Below, in pieces: positions 32,235 to 40,996 of a stretch of DNA of 64,000 bases. The notes under the pieces were generated by a model that saw only the letters and a program-made list of their open reading frames with translations, did no database searches and was not told the DNA's origin. A program made the translations under genes and the position numbers. The stretch is from Mucilaginibacter rubeus (GTDB taxonomy: Bacteria; Bacteroidota; Bacteroidia; Sphingobacteriales; Sphingobacteriaceae), in NCBI RefSeq assembly GCF_003286415.2, contig NZ_CP043450.1:6262001-6326000 (forward strand), read 5' to 3'. Positions within the stretch are counted from its first letter, which is position 1. Each line of letters opens with the position of its first letter.

Positions 32235-34490
32235 TTACGGCATTTTATCCTTCAGTTCCTTCTCCTTTTCATCCTCTTCATTCCTTAACCGTCGTTTTTC
32301 CTGCCGCACTTCTTTTCGGGTCCGGCCTCCGGTGGTATCCACTGCGTCAATCTTGAGCTTGTATTCGGCTTTTAGGGCTTCTATCTGAGCTTTGATCTGC
32401 TCCTTTATGGTCTGTTCTTTTTGTTTCTGTTTTTCTTCAGCCTTTTGTTCGGTAGTATCTTTTTTACCAAAAAGGCGCTGGAAAAAGTTCGGTTTTTTTA
32501 CTGGCTCTTCAACAACAGGTAAAATGCTGTCATCGTCTGCTCCGCCTTGTTTCATGAGGCTATCGGCAGTTGCAGTATCAACAGGTGCAATCTGGCGACG
32601 CAGGCTCTCTCTTAAGCGCACTTCGTAAAAACCATAGGCATTGGTATCGCGAGCGGTATAACCTTTTATCGCCATCAGCTTTCCTATCAGGTTAAAATAG
32701 CCATGCAGTCCCGGTCGTAAACTGCCATCCGGCTGAAACGCGTATAATCCGCCTTTAGGGTAAGGAACAATGCTGGCCAGGTAAATACTTTCGCCCAAAC
32801 TAAGTTCGGACGGAGCCTTACCGAAATAATAATGTGAAGCTTCGGCAATACCATAAATATTCTTTCCCCATTCAATAATGTTAAAGTAAACCTCCAGCAT
32901 CCTGTCTTTGGTCATGATGCGGTTATTCTCAATAAGCCAAACAATCAGGATCTCTTCTATTTTACGGGCCATGGTTTTTTCACGGCTCAGGAAAGCGTTT
33001 TTAACCAGCTGCTGTGATATACCGCTACCACCGCGTTTATATTTTTTTGTTTTAAAGTCGGTAGCTATCGATTTACGGATAGCCTCCATCACAAAACCAT
33101 GGTTGGTGTAAAATGAAGGATCCTCGGCTGTCATCACCGCGTTTCTCAAATTAGGCGAAATCTGCTGCAGCGGGGTAAACTCAGGGTTTTCCGGGCCAAT
33201 CAAATGCGGTGCCATTGGCTTGCCTTTTTCGTATGGCGTATAAATGAATGGGCTGTTCAATTTGGTTAAATCAGTGCGACCAAATTTCAGGATCCGGAAG
33301 TTGTCTTTATCCATCCCCGAATCAAATATCAGATCATCAGGTTTTGAAGTATCCATGAAAAAGTTCATGTGATAGTTCAGCTTACCGGCAACCTGGATAC
33401 CATCAAGCGCGTCAAACATCCCGGTAGGGAACGAATCAAACATATCGGCGGCGTTAAGCCATCCGGTGTTCAGCTTCAGTTCATAAATTTTTACCGGGTT
33501 AAGCGTGTATTTAATAAATGGATGGGCTGTTAATTTTTTTACATGGATGGTGGAGGTACTATCGATAGATACATAATTGGTACCTACTTTAACATCGGCG
33601 TCAATAGCCGCCTCCGGGAATACGATATCCGTAGATGAAATGCCAGGATGATGGATCAGCAAGTTTTTCACCGACCATGAGCCCGAAATAGATGTTTCAC
33701 CGCTGCTGTGATCCTCCTTGGTTAGTTTGGTTTGCAGCGTATCGAAGTTAAGCTTCAGGTTAAATTTCTTTTCGATGAAAGGCAGCTCCACTTTTTGGCG
33801 ATTATCGGCATAAAGCATTACGTCGATATCTTTATCCGATGGATGCATTTTACCGGCAAAATGCCAGTTAGCTTCCCCATCGTTTACTTTTATGGTTGAG
33901 CTTAGCTGTCCATCTTTGATCAGGGCTGTTTGTGCTAAAAGCTTAAGCTGCGCACTGTCGCTCTTAAAGCTGATCATGAAATTGTTGAGGGCTAAGTTAT
34001 CCGGGATCTTATAAAGTACTTCGTTAATCAGGTTATGGGCTATATTGCTCAAATCAGCTTTGGTATCAGTAGCCGTCGAATCCTTTTTCTTTTTAAACAG
34101 GAAGTCGAAGTTTTTAACCCCATTCTTATCGATAAGGTGAATGAAGCCGTCCTGTAATACCACATCCGATAGTTTTACCTCACCCAACACCAGCGGCATA
34201 ATCCTTACACTCACCACAAAGTTTTTGATGTTCAACAAACTATCCCGGCCGTCGGGTACAATGCTGATATCCGAAAATGAAACGGTACTTAGTCCGGTAA
34301 ATTGGGCCGATCCTATTTTTACATCTAAATTATAATCTCTTTTGGCTTTTAATTTAGCTTTGTCAATGGCTTTTTCGAGCAGTGCTCCGCGTTTTGAGTA
34401 GGCAATATATCCGCCGATAAGCAGAATAAGAATTAAGGGAACGAGAATGTATGCGGCTATGCGTATATATTTAGGATTAAGGCGCTTCAT
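32235..34490 (-). CDS. AsmA-like protein with monofunctional GT51 (peptidoglycan transglycosylase) domain
   Basis: A 751-residue bitopic membrane protein. Residues about 8-30 are the single membrane helix. Residues about 50-400 look AsmA-like (beta-strand repeats such as NFVVSVRIMPLVLGEVKLSDVVLQ). Residues about 420-590 are a GT51 transglycosylase: TAEDPSFYTNHGF contains the catalytic E456, followed by GGSGISQQLVKNAF, RKIEEILIVWLIE and YFNIIEWGKNIYGIAEAS. There is no transpeptidase domain. A highly charged coiled tail (about 660-751) follows. It polymerises lipid II glycan strands. It has its own promoter box. Confidence 0.85.
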   Translation of the reverse strand: MKRLNPKYIRIAAYILVPLILILLIGGYIAYSKRGALLEKAIDKAKLKAKRDYNLDVKIGSAQFTGLSTVSFSDISIVPDGRDSLLNIKNFVVSVRIMPLVLGEVKLSDVVLQDGFIHLIDKNGVKNFDFLFKKKKDSTATDTKADLSNIAHNLINEVLYKIPDNLALNNFMISFKSDSAQLKLLAQTALIKDGQLSSTIKVNDGEANWHFAGKMHPSDKDIDVMLYADNRQKVELPFIEKKFNLKLNFDTLQTKLTKEDHSSGETSISGSWSVKNLLIHHPGISSTDIVFPEAAIDADVKVGTNYVSIDSTSTIHVKKLTAHPFIKYTLNPVKIYELKLNTGWLNAADMFDSFPTGMFDALDGIQVAGKLNYHMNFFMDTSKPDDLIFDSGMDKDNFRILKFGRTDLTKLNSPFIYTPYEKGKPMAPHLIGPENPEFTPLQQISPNLRNAVMTAEDPSFYTNHGFVMEAIRKSIATDFKTKKYKRGGSGISQQLVKNAFLSREKTMARKIEEILIVWLIENNRIMTKDRMLEVYFNIIEWGKNIYGIAEASHYYFGKAPSELSLGESIYLASIVPYPKGGLYAFQPDGSLRPGLHGYFNLIGKLMAIKGYTARDTNAYGFYEVRLRESLRRQIAPVDTATADSLMKQGGADDDSILPVVEEPVKKPNFFQRLFGKKDTTEQKAEEKQKQKEQTIKEQIKAQIEALKAEYKLKIDAVDTTGGRTRKEVRQEKRRLRNEEDEKEKELKDKMP

Positions 34491-34504
34491 TTGTTAATTT
34501 TATC

Positions 34505-34512
34505 CAAAACTA
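34505..34512 (-). promoter_or_regulatory. -7 box of the AsmA-GT51 gene
   Basis: The plus-strand CAAAACTA is TAGTTTTG on the minus strand, an exact TAnnTTTG, about 15 bases before the start codon. Confidence 0.4.
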
Positions 34513-34588
34513 AACTAAATCTTATCCCCTGCAAACGGTTGTTTATGCAAATTGTTTCCCAATAAACTTAATCAACGACCTGTTTTCA

Positions 34589-34596
34589 TAAATTTG
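34589..34596 (+). promoter_or_regulatory. -7 box of the mrp gene
   Basis: TAAATTTG matches TAnnTTTG exactly and ends 9 bases before the ATG. Confidence 0.4.
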
Positions 34597-34605
34597 CCTC
34601 ATATT

Positions 34606-35694
34606 ATGACAATTACTAAAGAACAAGTATTACAGGCGCTGGGCAATGTTGAGGAACCGGATCTGAAAAAAGACCTCGTAACCCTTAACATGATCCAGGA
34701 CATCCGTATCGATGGCAACAACGTAAGCTTCTCGGTTGTGCTTACCACACCGGCATGCCCGTTAAAGGCCATGATCGAGAATGCATGTCGCAATGCCATC
34801 CTCCATTTTGTGAGCAAAGAGGCCGTTATTAATATCAACATGACCTCGCAGGTAACAACGCAAAAAAACACTGGCGTTCCGGGTGTAAAAAATATAATTG
34901 CTGTAGCCTCTGGTAAAGGCGGCGTTGGTAAATCAACGGTAGCTGCAAACCTGGCTTTAGGCCTGGCAAAATCGGGCGCACAAGTTGGTTTGATTGATGC
35001 CGATATATATGGCCCATCGGTACCTATCATGTTTGGTTTAGAGGGCGCACGCCCTATGGCCAGCCAGGTTGATGGCAAAACACGCATTGAGCCTATTGAA
35101 AAATATGGCATCAAATTACTGTCGATAGGTTTCTTTACAGATCCTAACCAACCCGTACCATGGCGTGGGCCGATGGTATCAACCGCGGTAAAACAGTTGT
35201 TTAATGATGCCGACTGGGGCGACCTTGACTATTTAGTGATCGACCTGCCTCCGGGTACCGGCGACATCCATATCACAGTAACACAAAGTTTCCCGGTAAC
35301 AGGTGCCGTAATTGTTACTACGCCGCAAAACGTAGCGCTTGCCGATGCTAAAAAAGGTATTGGTATGTTTATGATGCCGGCTATCAATGTGCCTATATTA
35401 GGTGTGGTTGAAAATATGTCGTACTTTACCCCTGCCGAACTGCCGGAAAATAAATATTATATATTTGGAAAAGGCGGTGGCCACAAACTGGCCGAGATAT
35501 TGGAAGTCCCTTTTCTTGGTGAGATCCCATTAATTAAAGGGATCAGTGATTCGGGCGATGCCGGCAAGCCTACTGTGCTTGAAGAGGATGGCCCAATGAC
35601 AGCCGCCTTTGTTGAAATGGCAGAGCGCGTTGCCCAGCAGGTTGCCATATCAAACGCCAAAGCACTCAGTGCAGAAAATATTGTAAATAATTAA
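34606..35694 (+). CDS. mrp: Mrp/ApbC-type Fe-S cluster carrier ATPase
   Basis: A 362-residue P-loop ATPase (NBP35/ApbC family) that helps deliver iron-sulfur clusters. Residues about 1-85 are a MIP18/DUF59 domain (QVLQALGNVEEPDLKKDLV). The deviant Walker A is SGKGGVGKSTVAANLA, with DADIYGPSVP and DYLVIDLPPGTGDIH as switch and Walker B. The cluster-binding CxxC of E. coli Mrp is absent: the segment after VENMSYF reads TPAELPENKYYIFG, without cysteines, which I recall from other Bacteroidetes. The start MTITKEQ was preferred over an ATG 54 bases upstream. NifU follows at 31 bases. Confidence 0.9.
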   Translation: MTITKEQVLQALGNVEEPDLKKDLVTLNMIQDIRIDGNNVSFSVVLTTPACPLKAMIENACRNAILHFVSKEAVININMTSQVTTQKNTGVPGVKNIIAVASGKGGVGKSTVAANLALGLAKSGAQVGLIDADIYGPSVPIMFGLEGARPMASQVDGKTRIEPIEKYGIKLLSIGFFTDPNQPVPWRGPMVSTAVKQLFNDADWGDLDYLVIDLPPGTGDIHITVTQSFPVTGAVIVTTPQNVALADAKKGIGMFMMPAINVPILGVVENMSYFTPAELPENKYYIFGKGGGHKLAEILEVPFLGEIPLIKGISDSGDAGKPTVLEEDGPMTAAFVEMAERVAQQVAISNAKALSAENIVNN

Positions 35695-35725
35695 TAACTT
35701 TACATAACGTTATAAATTAATAAAA

Positions 35726-36004
35726 ATGAGTTTATTAAATCAGGTTGAAGCAGCTTTAGATACTATCCGTCCGTATTTGGAGGCTGATGGGGGGAATGTT
35801 TCTGTTGAGGAGATAACTCCTGAAGGTGTAGTTAAACTAAAACTATTGGGTTCATGCGGATCATGCCCAATGAGCATCATGACCCTTAAGGCCGGTATTG
35901 AGCAGGCCATTAAAAAAGCCGTGCCTGAAGTTACCGCCATTGAGGCCATTAACCTAACGGACATTGACGACCCTAATGCCGTGCTTCCGGAAAATTTAAG
36001 GTAA
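35726..36004 (+). CDS. NifU-type Fe-S scaffold protein
   Basis: A 92-residue protein with the NifU C-terminal domain (NFU): VEAALDTIRPYLEADGGNVSVEEI, then LLGSCGSCPMSIMTLKAGIEQAIKKAVPEV containing the CxxC (CGSC) that holds a labile 4Fe-4S cluster. It is full length for a stand-alone NFU protein. Lying 31 bases behind mrp, it probably provides clusters to, or works with, the Mrp ATPase, which lacks its own CxxC here. A soluble cytoplasmic protein. Confidence 0.92.
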   Translation: MSLLNQVEAALDTIRPYLEADGGNVSVEEITPEGVVKLKLLGSCGSCPMSIMTLKAGIEQAIKKAVPEVTAIEAINLTDIDDPNAVLPENLR

Positions 36005-36124
36005 TTGTTAAGTAATGTTAAATCCCCGGTTCAATTTGGGGATATGACTTACTTTTGATGAAGTTTAAAAACTATTTTAACCCTGTCAGCGTAATATATG
36101 TTGAGGTAAGTAGTTAATGGTTTT

Positions 36125-36757
36125 ATGAAGTATTTAGTTGGCCTGTTATTTCTGTTTGTATCAATGGGAGCTTTTGCACAAAGCAAAGACCGCCCTGTTG
36201 TGCAGTTTACAGGCATCACACATAATGCCGATAGTGTCAAGATCACTATCCCTTACGTAACCATAACCAATACTACAGCACATAACATTATTAACGTATC
36301 CAACTACAAGGGATACTTTTCGTTTGTGGTACACGAACGCGATACCTTGCGTTTTACCTGTGTTGGCTATGCGCCGGTTACGGTTGTTATCCCGTCAAAC
36401 CTGCCGAATGAAAGCTATACCACCCAGGTATCCCTTAAGGCGCAGATCATTAACCTGCCTACGTTCCACGTGTTTCCGTGGGCAACTACCGATGAGTTTA
36501 AAAAAGACTTCCTGGCTATAAAACTTGCTGATGACGATTTGGAAATAGCCCGCAAAAACATCAGCAAAGCAACTTTATCGGCACTGTACAATACTTTACC
36601 CCGCGATGCCCAGGAAATACAATCGGCCAATGCGCAAAGCATGCACACCACTATCCTGAACTCGCACTCGCTTACCCCTAACCCGCTGCTAAACCCGCTT
36701 GCTTGGGGCAGCCTCATCAAATCAATATCTGACGGGGATAAGAGCAATAGTAAATAA
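36125..36757 (+). CDS. Secreted carboxypeptidase-regulatory-like (CarboxypepD_reg) protein
   Basis: A 210-residue protein with a signal peptide (about residues 1-20, MKYLVGLLFLFVSMGAFAQ). The segment ITNTTAHNIINVSNYKGYFSFVVHERDTLRFTCVGYAPVTVVIP is a CarboxypepD_reg-like beta-sandwich as found in many Bacteroidetes surface proteins (SusC-like N-termini, for example). The C-terminal part, with DDLEIARKN and LPRDAQEIQ, is helical. It is probably a periplasmic or outer-membrane protein of unknown role. It follows nifU by 120 bases. Confidence 0.75.
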   Translation: MKYLVGLLFLFVSMGAFAQSKDRPVVQFTGITHNADSVKITIPYVTITNTTAHNIINVSNYKGYFSFVVHERDTLRFTCVGYAPVTVVIPSNLPNESYTTQVSLKAQIINLPTFHVFPWATTDEFKKDFLAIKLADDDLEIARKNISKATLSALYNTLPRDAQEIQSANAQSMHTTILNSHSLTPNPLLNPLAWGSLIKSISDGDKSNSK

Positions 36758-36871
36758 TTAAGGATTTTCCTCTATGTTATTATTGGTGACAATAACAGCT
36801 GCATAACGAATTTGAAAATAAAACGCCACCGCTCGGCTCCGGATCAATTGAAAATATTGGTGTAAAAATCT

Positions 36872-36963
36872 ATGTCATTGCGAGGAGGAACGACGAAGCA
36901 ATCGCATGCTATACAGATGGATATGCTTCCGTGCGGTTGCCACGCTGCGCTCGCAATGACATA
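36872..36963. repeat. Dispersed palindromic repeat, family A copy 4
   Basis: ATGTCATTGCGAGGAGGAAC and GCGCTCGCAATGACAT ends, inner parts GAAGCAATCGCATGC and GCGGTTGCC. This is the best-preserved copy and lies between convergent genes. Confidence 0.8.
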
Positions 36964-37010
36964 GTTTTTTATTTCTTGTAGTTGGTAGCATCCACATAGC
37001 TGAATCACCC

Positions 37011-37637
37011 TCAAACTAACCCTTCAAAATCCATTACCTCCCCTTCAAACAATTCCAGCTCCTGCAAATTATGGCTTACTATGATTGTAGTAATATCCAA
37101 TTTCTTAATTAAAGATTTAAGCTCCGATATAAGCAACGATTTCATTTTGCTATCCAGTGCCGAAAATGGTTCATCCATTAAAAGTAGCTTGGGCTTGATA
37201 GCTAAGGCCCTCAAAATGGCCAACCGCTGTTGTTGTCCTCCGGACAGATGGTCGGGTTTATGATCAACAAATTTATCCAGTTGCCCAAGTTTTACTAATT
37301 GATTTATCCAGCCCGCATCAGTTGTGGCATATTCCAGGTGCTGTTGTACAGTCATGTTTGGGAACAGGGCATAGTTTTGAAATACAAACCCGGTATGCCT
37401 TTTTTGAGGCGACAGGCTAATTTTCCGTACAGCATCAAACCATGTAATGCCATCAACTACAATTGTCCCGTTTTCGGGCGATGCCAAACCGGCTATCATT
37501 TTCAGCAAAGTAGTTTTTCCCGAACCGGATGGCCCTAAAATTTTAGTGATACTGCCCGTGGCAAACTGCCTTTTAATTTTTAGCAACTGCCTGTCGTGAT
37601 AGGTCTTTAGTTTTATTTCGATATCTACGCTGATCAT
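37011..37637 (-). CDS. modC: Molybdate ABC transporter ATP-binding protein (short form)
   Basis: A 208-residue ABC ATPase that powers molybdate uptake. Walker A is GPSGSGKTT, the Q-loop FVFQNYALFPNMT, the signature LSGGQQQR, Walker B LLLMDEPFSALD and the H-loop IIVSHN. Typical ModC is about 350 residues because of a C-terminal molybdate-binding (MOP/TOBE) domain; this protein stops right after the ATPase, so feedback through that domain is absent. It overlaps modB by 4 bases and is the last gene of modABC. Assignment to molybdate rests on the modA and modB neighbours. Confidence 0.85.
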   Translation of the reverse strand: MISVDIEIKLKTYHDRQLLKIKRQFATGSITKILGPSGSGKTTLLKMIAGLASPENGTIVVDGITWFDAVRKISLSPQKRHTGFVFQNYALFPNMTVQQHLEYATTDAGWINQLVKLGQLDKFVDHKPDHLSGGQQQRLAILRALAIKPKLLLMDEPFSALDSKMKSLLISELKSLIKKLDITTIIVSHNLQELELFEGEVMDFEGLV

Positions 37638-38308
37638 GCTAAAGGACCCTTCGCTTGGTATTTATTGAATATAAAAACAGTCATCACTAAGATAAACGTA
37701 ATGGAAAATAAAATGAGCGAGTAATTATTTGCCGAGGCATAATCCATCTTTTCTACCAAGTCATACACAGCAATAGATGCCACCCTTGTAACACCGGGAA
37801 TGTTCCCTCCTATCATCAGCACCACACCAAACTCGCCCAAAGTATGAGCAAAAGTTAATACTGTCGCGGTTAATAATGATGGTTTGATATTGGGTAACAA
37901 CACATACCGGAAAGTTTGCCATTCGGTTTTTCCCAATGTGTATGAAGCTTCTGCAAATGACGCCGGTATTTGCTGCAAAGCTGATTTTACCGGGCCCACC
38001 ATAAAAGGCATGCTGTAAATCACTGAGGCAAGAATTAGCCCAGGAAAAGAAAAAACAAGCTGTACATCAAAAGTATCATGAAGCCATTTCCCCAAACCAT
38101 GCTGCGGACTAAAAGCCAGCAGCAAATAAAAGCCCAGTACCGATGGCGGCAGCACCAAAGGCATGGTAATAATTGCTTCGATGATGAGCTTAATAAATGA
38201 TCTGCCCCGCGAAAGCCACCAGGCAAACGGCAAACCGATAAGCAACAGCAGCAGCGTGGTAATGCCTGCTAATTTTAAAGTAAGCCATATGGGCGATAGG
38301 TCCATCAA
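37634..38308 (-). CDS. modB: Molybdate ABC transporter permease
   Basis: A 224-residue inner-membrane permease with five or six membrane helices. The ABC coupling region is EASYTLGKTEWQTFRYVLLPNIKPSLLTATVLTFAHTLGEFGVVLMIGGNIPG, which carries the EAA-type loop with the conserved glycine and the ALGEFG-like motif of ModB. The start VVLPPSVLGFYLLLAFSPQHGLG is also typical. It lies 12 bases after modA and overlaps modC by 4 bases, so the three are one operon. Confidence 0.93.
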   Translation of the reverse strand: MMDLSPIWLTLKLAGITTLLLLLIGLPFAWWLSRGRSFIKLIIEAIITMPLVLPPSVLGFYLLLAFSPQHGLGKWLHDTFDVQLVFSFPGLILASVIYSMPFMVGPVKSALQQIPASFAEASYTLGKTEWQTFRYVLLPNIKPSLLTATVLTFAHTLGEFGVVLMIGGNIPGVTRVASIAVYDLVEKMDYASANNYSLILFSITFILVMTVFIFNKYQAKGPLA

Positions 38309-38320
38309 TAAAAATACAAA

Positions 38321-39097
38321 TTATTGTACCCGGTAACCATACGCTTTGAAAATACTTTTCGCGGCCGGGCTTAAAATGTAGCGATAAAATTTATCTGCCG
38401 ATGGGTTATCTGCCCCATGTTTCAGGATCACGATACCTTGTTGTATCGGCTCATAGGTTTTGGGATCGATAACCTTATAATATAATGTCGTTTTATTTCC
38501 GAGTTCCTTCACCAGCGATTGTGTGGTGAAACCAACATCGGCCACTCCCGTGGTGATATAAGTATTTACCTGCGAGATGCTTTCGCCATAAACTATTTTA
38601 GGTTTGGCATCATCTAAAATGCCTTTATCCTGAAGGGACTGCTCGGCGGCTTTACCATAAGGAGCAATAGCAGGATTAGCTACCGCGATCTTTTTTACCC
38701 GAGCCGAAAGCAGCAACCGCTCCCAGTTTTCAAACCCGATATTTTGTGTGCTGCAAATAATCAGGCTACCGGAGACGTACACTACCGGCTTCTCTTTAGC
38801 GAAACCGTTTTTAAATAATGTCTCCGGAAAGCTCATATCGGCAGATAAAAACACATCAAACGGCGCTCCGTTACTAATCTGTGCTACCAACTTACCCGAC
38901 GAGCCTATTACGGCGTCAATACTAATTCCCGTTTTTTGCTTAAAGTTTTTTTGCAAAACCTCCATTACCGGCTGCAGGTTGGCTGCTGCCGCAACCCGGA
39001 TATTCTGCGCGTTTACACTTAAACCTGCCGTAAACAGCAGGGCAAATAAAAAAAATATTACTTTTTTTGAATTGGTATTGTATTGTTCGCTTTGCAT
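38321..39097 (-). CDS. modA: Molybdate-binding periplasmic protein
   Basis: A 258-residue substrate-binding protein. The ATG at MQSEQYN was chosen; an upstream ATG would add 58 residues before the signal peptide (about residues 9-31, VIFFLFALLFTAGLSVNAQ). The mature part begins NIRVAAAANLQPVMEVL, then IDAVIGSSGKLVAQISNGAPFDVFLSADMSFP and PKIVYGESISQVNTYITTGVADVGFT, the ModA blocks that form the oxyanion pocket. It binds molybdate or tungstate and passes it to ModB. Its promoter carries a candidate operator. Confidence 0.92.
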   Translation of the reverse strand: MQSEQYNTNSKKVIFFLFALLFTAGLSVNAQNIRVAAAANLQPVMEVLQKNFKQKTGISIDAVIGSSGKLVAQISNGAPFDVFLSADMSFPETLFKNGFAKEKPVVYVSGSLIICSTQNIGFENWERLLLSARVKKIAVANPAIAPYGKAAEQSLQDKGILDDAKPKIVYGESISQVNTYITTGVADVGFTTQSLVKELGNKTTLYYKVIDPKTYEPIQQGIVILKHGADNPSADKFYRYILSPAAKSIFKAYGYRVQ

Positions 39098-39193
39098 AGC
39101 TTTTATAGTTTTTTGCCTTGCAGGCAATAGTTTCGTTTGGTATTGAAGCGTATCATAATTTCTTAAAAACGGCTCTTTGATACCATAGCACCA

Positions 39194-39222
39194 CAAATAT
39201 ACGCTTGTTATAGCCATAAGCG
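39194..39222 (-). promoter_or_regulatory. modABC promoter with candidate operator
   Basis: Minus-strand -7 box TATATTTG (39194-39201), directly followed (upstream on that strand) by the palindrome CGCTT...TTATAGCCATAAGCG (39202-39222). A -7/-33 palindrome is where a molybdate-responsive repressor such as ModE would bind; no modE gene is in the window. Confidence 0.4.
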
Positions 39223-39321
39223 GTTCATATATTAGTAATGTTAAGCTATCAAATAAACCAATTTTTAACAAAAATAAAGCCGCTAAACTTCAGTCAACCC
39301 GGCTTTAAACGTATCCCCTGA

Positions 39322-40806
39322 ATGAAAAATAATTTTACAAGAGTTCTGTTAGCCTCATTTATTACTGTTGGTGTTTTTAGTGGCGAGGCCTGCGGCAAAA
39401 AATCAACCGTTACGCCAGCGCCCACTGTTCCGCCCGTTACGCCACCGGTAGTAACACCTGTAAAAAGCGATGTTGCTATGTGGCTCACTACTGCCGATCA
39501 GACCATTGCTTTCGCTAAACAAAATGCAGCTATTAATTTTAGCACAACAGCGGCCAGTGGCTCAACTATTAATATCAATGCAGCCACTACTTACCAAACT
39601 ATTGATGGTTTTGGTTATTGCCTTACCGGCGGCAGCGCTATGGTACTTAATAAACTTACCGCCCAAAAACAGGATGAGGTGCTAAAAGATCTTTTCCAGA
39701 CTGATGATACCCACATTGGCGTAAGTTATCTCCGCATTAGCATAGGCGCATCTGATATGAGTGCTACCGATTATACTTATGATGAAGTAACGCCCGGTCA
39801 AACGGATGTCGACCTGAAAAGCTTTTCTATTGATGCCGAAAAAGCCGATCTCATTCCCGTCTTGAAAAAGATCCTTGCTATCAACCCGAACATTAAAATA
39901 TTAGGCAGCCCCTGGACGGCCCCTACCTGGATGAAAGTTAACCCCCTTGGCAATAATGGCTTTAAAGGTGGCAGTCTGAATACAGCATATTACGATGCAT
40001 ACGCCCGCTACTTTGTAAAATACATCCAGGCCATGAAAGCTGAGGGCATTACAATTGATGCCATAACACCGCAAAACGAGCCGCTGAACGCAAATAACAA
40101 CCCGGCTATGTATATGCCATCAAACGAGCAGGCTAACTTTATCAAAAACAACCTTGGCCCTCAATTTAAAACGGCTGGTATTACCACCAAGATCATTATT
40201 TATGATCACAATGCCGATAATACCCGTTATCCCGTAGATATTTTCAGCGATGCCGCAGCTAACCCTTTTGTTGATGGATCGGCCTTCCACTTATATAATG
40301 GCGATATTAACGCGCTTGGGCCGCTGCATGATGCCTTCCCTAACAAAAACCTTTATTTTACCGAACAATATACTCCATCGAACGGCGGCTTCGGCGGCGA
40401 TTTGTCATGGCATGTAAGCAACCTCATTATTGGCGCAACACGTAACTGGTGCCGCAATGTACTGGAGTGGAACCTTGCTACCGATCCAGAATACGGTCCA
40501 CACACGGATGGAGGCTGTACAACCTGCCGCGGAGCTTTAACCGTTACTTCTTCATCGGCAGTAACAAAAAATGTGTCGTATTATATCATTGCACATGCCT
40601 CAAAATTTGTCAGACCAGGCGCTGTCCGGATCTCTTCTGATAACGTAGCGGGCTTACCAAACGTGGCCTTCAAAAATACCGATGGCAGCACAGTTTTAAT
40701 AGTGCTAAATTCAAGCGGAAGTCAGCAAACCTTTAATTTTAAGATAGATGGAAAAACAGCCTCAAGCACTTTAGCCAACGGTTCGGTAGCCACTTATGTG
40801 TGGTAA
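39322..40806 (+). CDS. GH30 glycoside hydrolase, lipoprotein
   Basis: A 494-residue lipoprotein: the signal ends FSGEAC, giving lipobox Cys 24. The (beta/alpha)8 domain holds TPQNEPL with acid/base E253 and YFTEQY with nucleophile E348, the GH30 clan A residues; GDLSWHVSNLIIGATRNWCRNVLEWNL is the following conserved block. GH30 members cleave beta-1,6-glucan, glucosylceramide or xylan. Together with the GH16 enzyme nearby, endo-beta-1,6-glucanase is the likely activity. There is a short beta-strand C-terminal domain. No SusD-like gene accompanies it. Confidence 0.9.
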   Translation: MKNNFTRVLLASFITVGVFSGEACGKKSTVTPAPTVPPVTPPVVTPVKSDVAMWLTTADQTIAFAKQNAAINFSTTAASGSTININAATTYQTIDGFGYCLTGGSAMVLNKLTAQKQDEVLKDLFQTDDTHIGVSYLRISIGASDMSATDYTYDEVTPGQTDVDLKSFSIDAEKADLIPVLKKILAINPNIKILGSPWTAPTWMKVNPLGNNGFKGGSLNTAYYDAYARYFVKYIQAMKAEGITIDAITPQNEPLNANNNPAMYMPSNEQANFIKNNLGPQFKTAGITTKIIIYDHNADNTRYPVDIFSDAAANPFVDGSAFHLYNGDINALGPLHDAFPNKNLYFTEQYTPSNGGFGGDLSWHVSNLIIGATRNWCRNVLEWNLATDPEYGPHTDGGCTTCRGALTVTSSSAVTKNVSYYIIAHASKFVRPGAVRISSDNVAGLPNVAFKNTDGSTVLIVLNSSGSQQTFNFKIDGKTASSTLANGSVATYVW

Positions 40807-40937
40807 AAACCGTATATTAACAACAAATAGCTAAAAATTAACAATTTAAATAACTGTATATCGTACTTTTAATAGGAATAGAAAAATAAAAATATTATAA
40901 TTGTATCCGGCCTGACGCTAACCAAACAACCATTTCA

Positions 40938-40974
40938 TTCGCGCCTGTAATGAATCCAACATTACAGGTGCGAA
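40938..40974 (+). terminator. Hairpin after the first GH30 gene
   Basis: TTCGCGCCTGTAATG pairs with CATTACAGGTGCGAA (one mismatch in 15) with a seven-base loop, between the GH30 gene and the receptor gene. A T-run follows about 8 bases later, so it may end the GH30 message. Confidence 0.5.
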
Positions 40975-40996
40975 AAACATCCTTTTTGCTGAGCCT

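Noticed and set aside
39272..39321. TAAAGCCG/CGGCTTTA hairpin before the first GH30 gene as a riboswitch
   Set aside because: Only an 8-bp stem with a 17-base loop; nothing matches a known riboswitch core.
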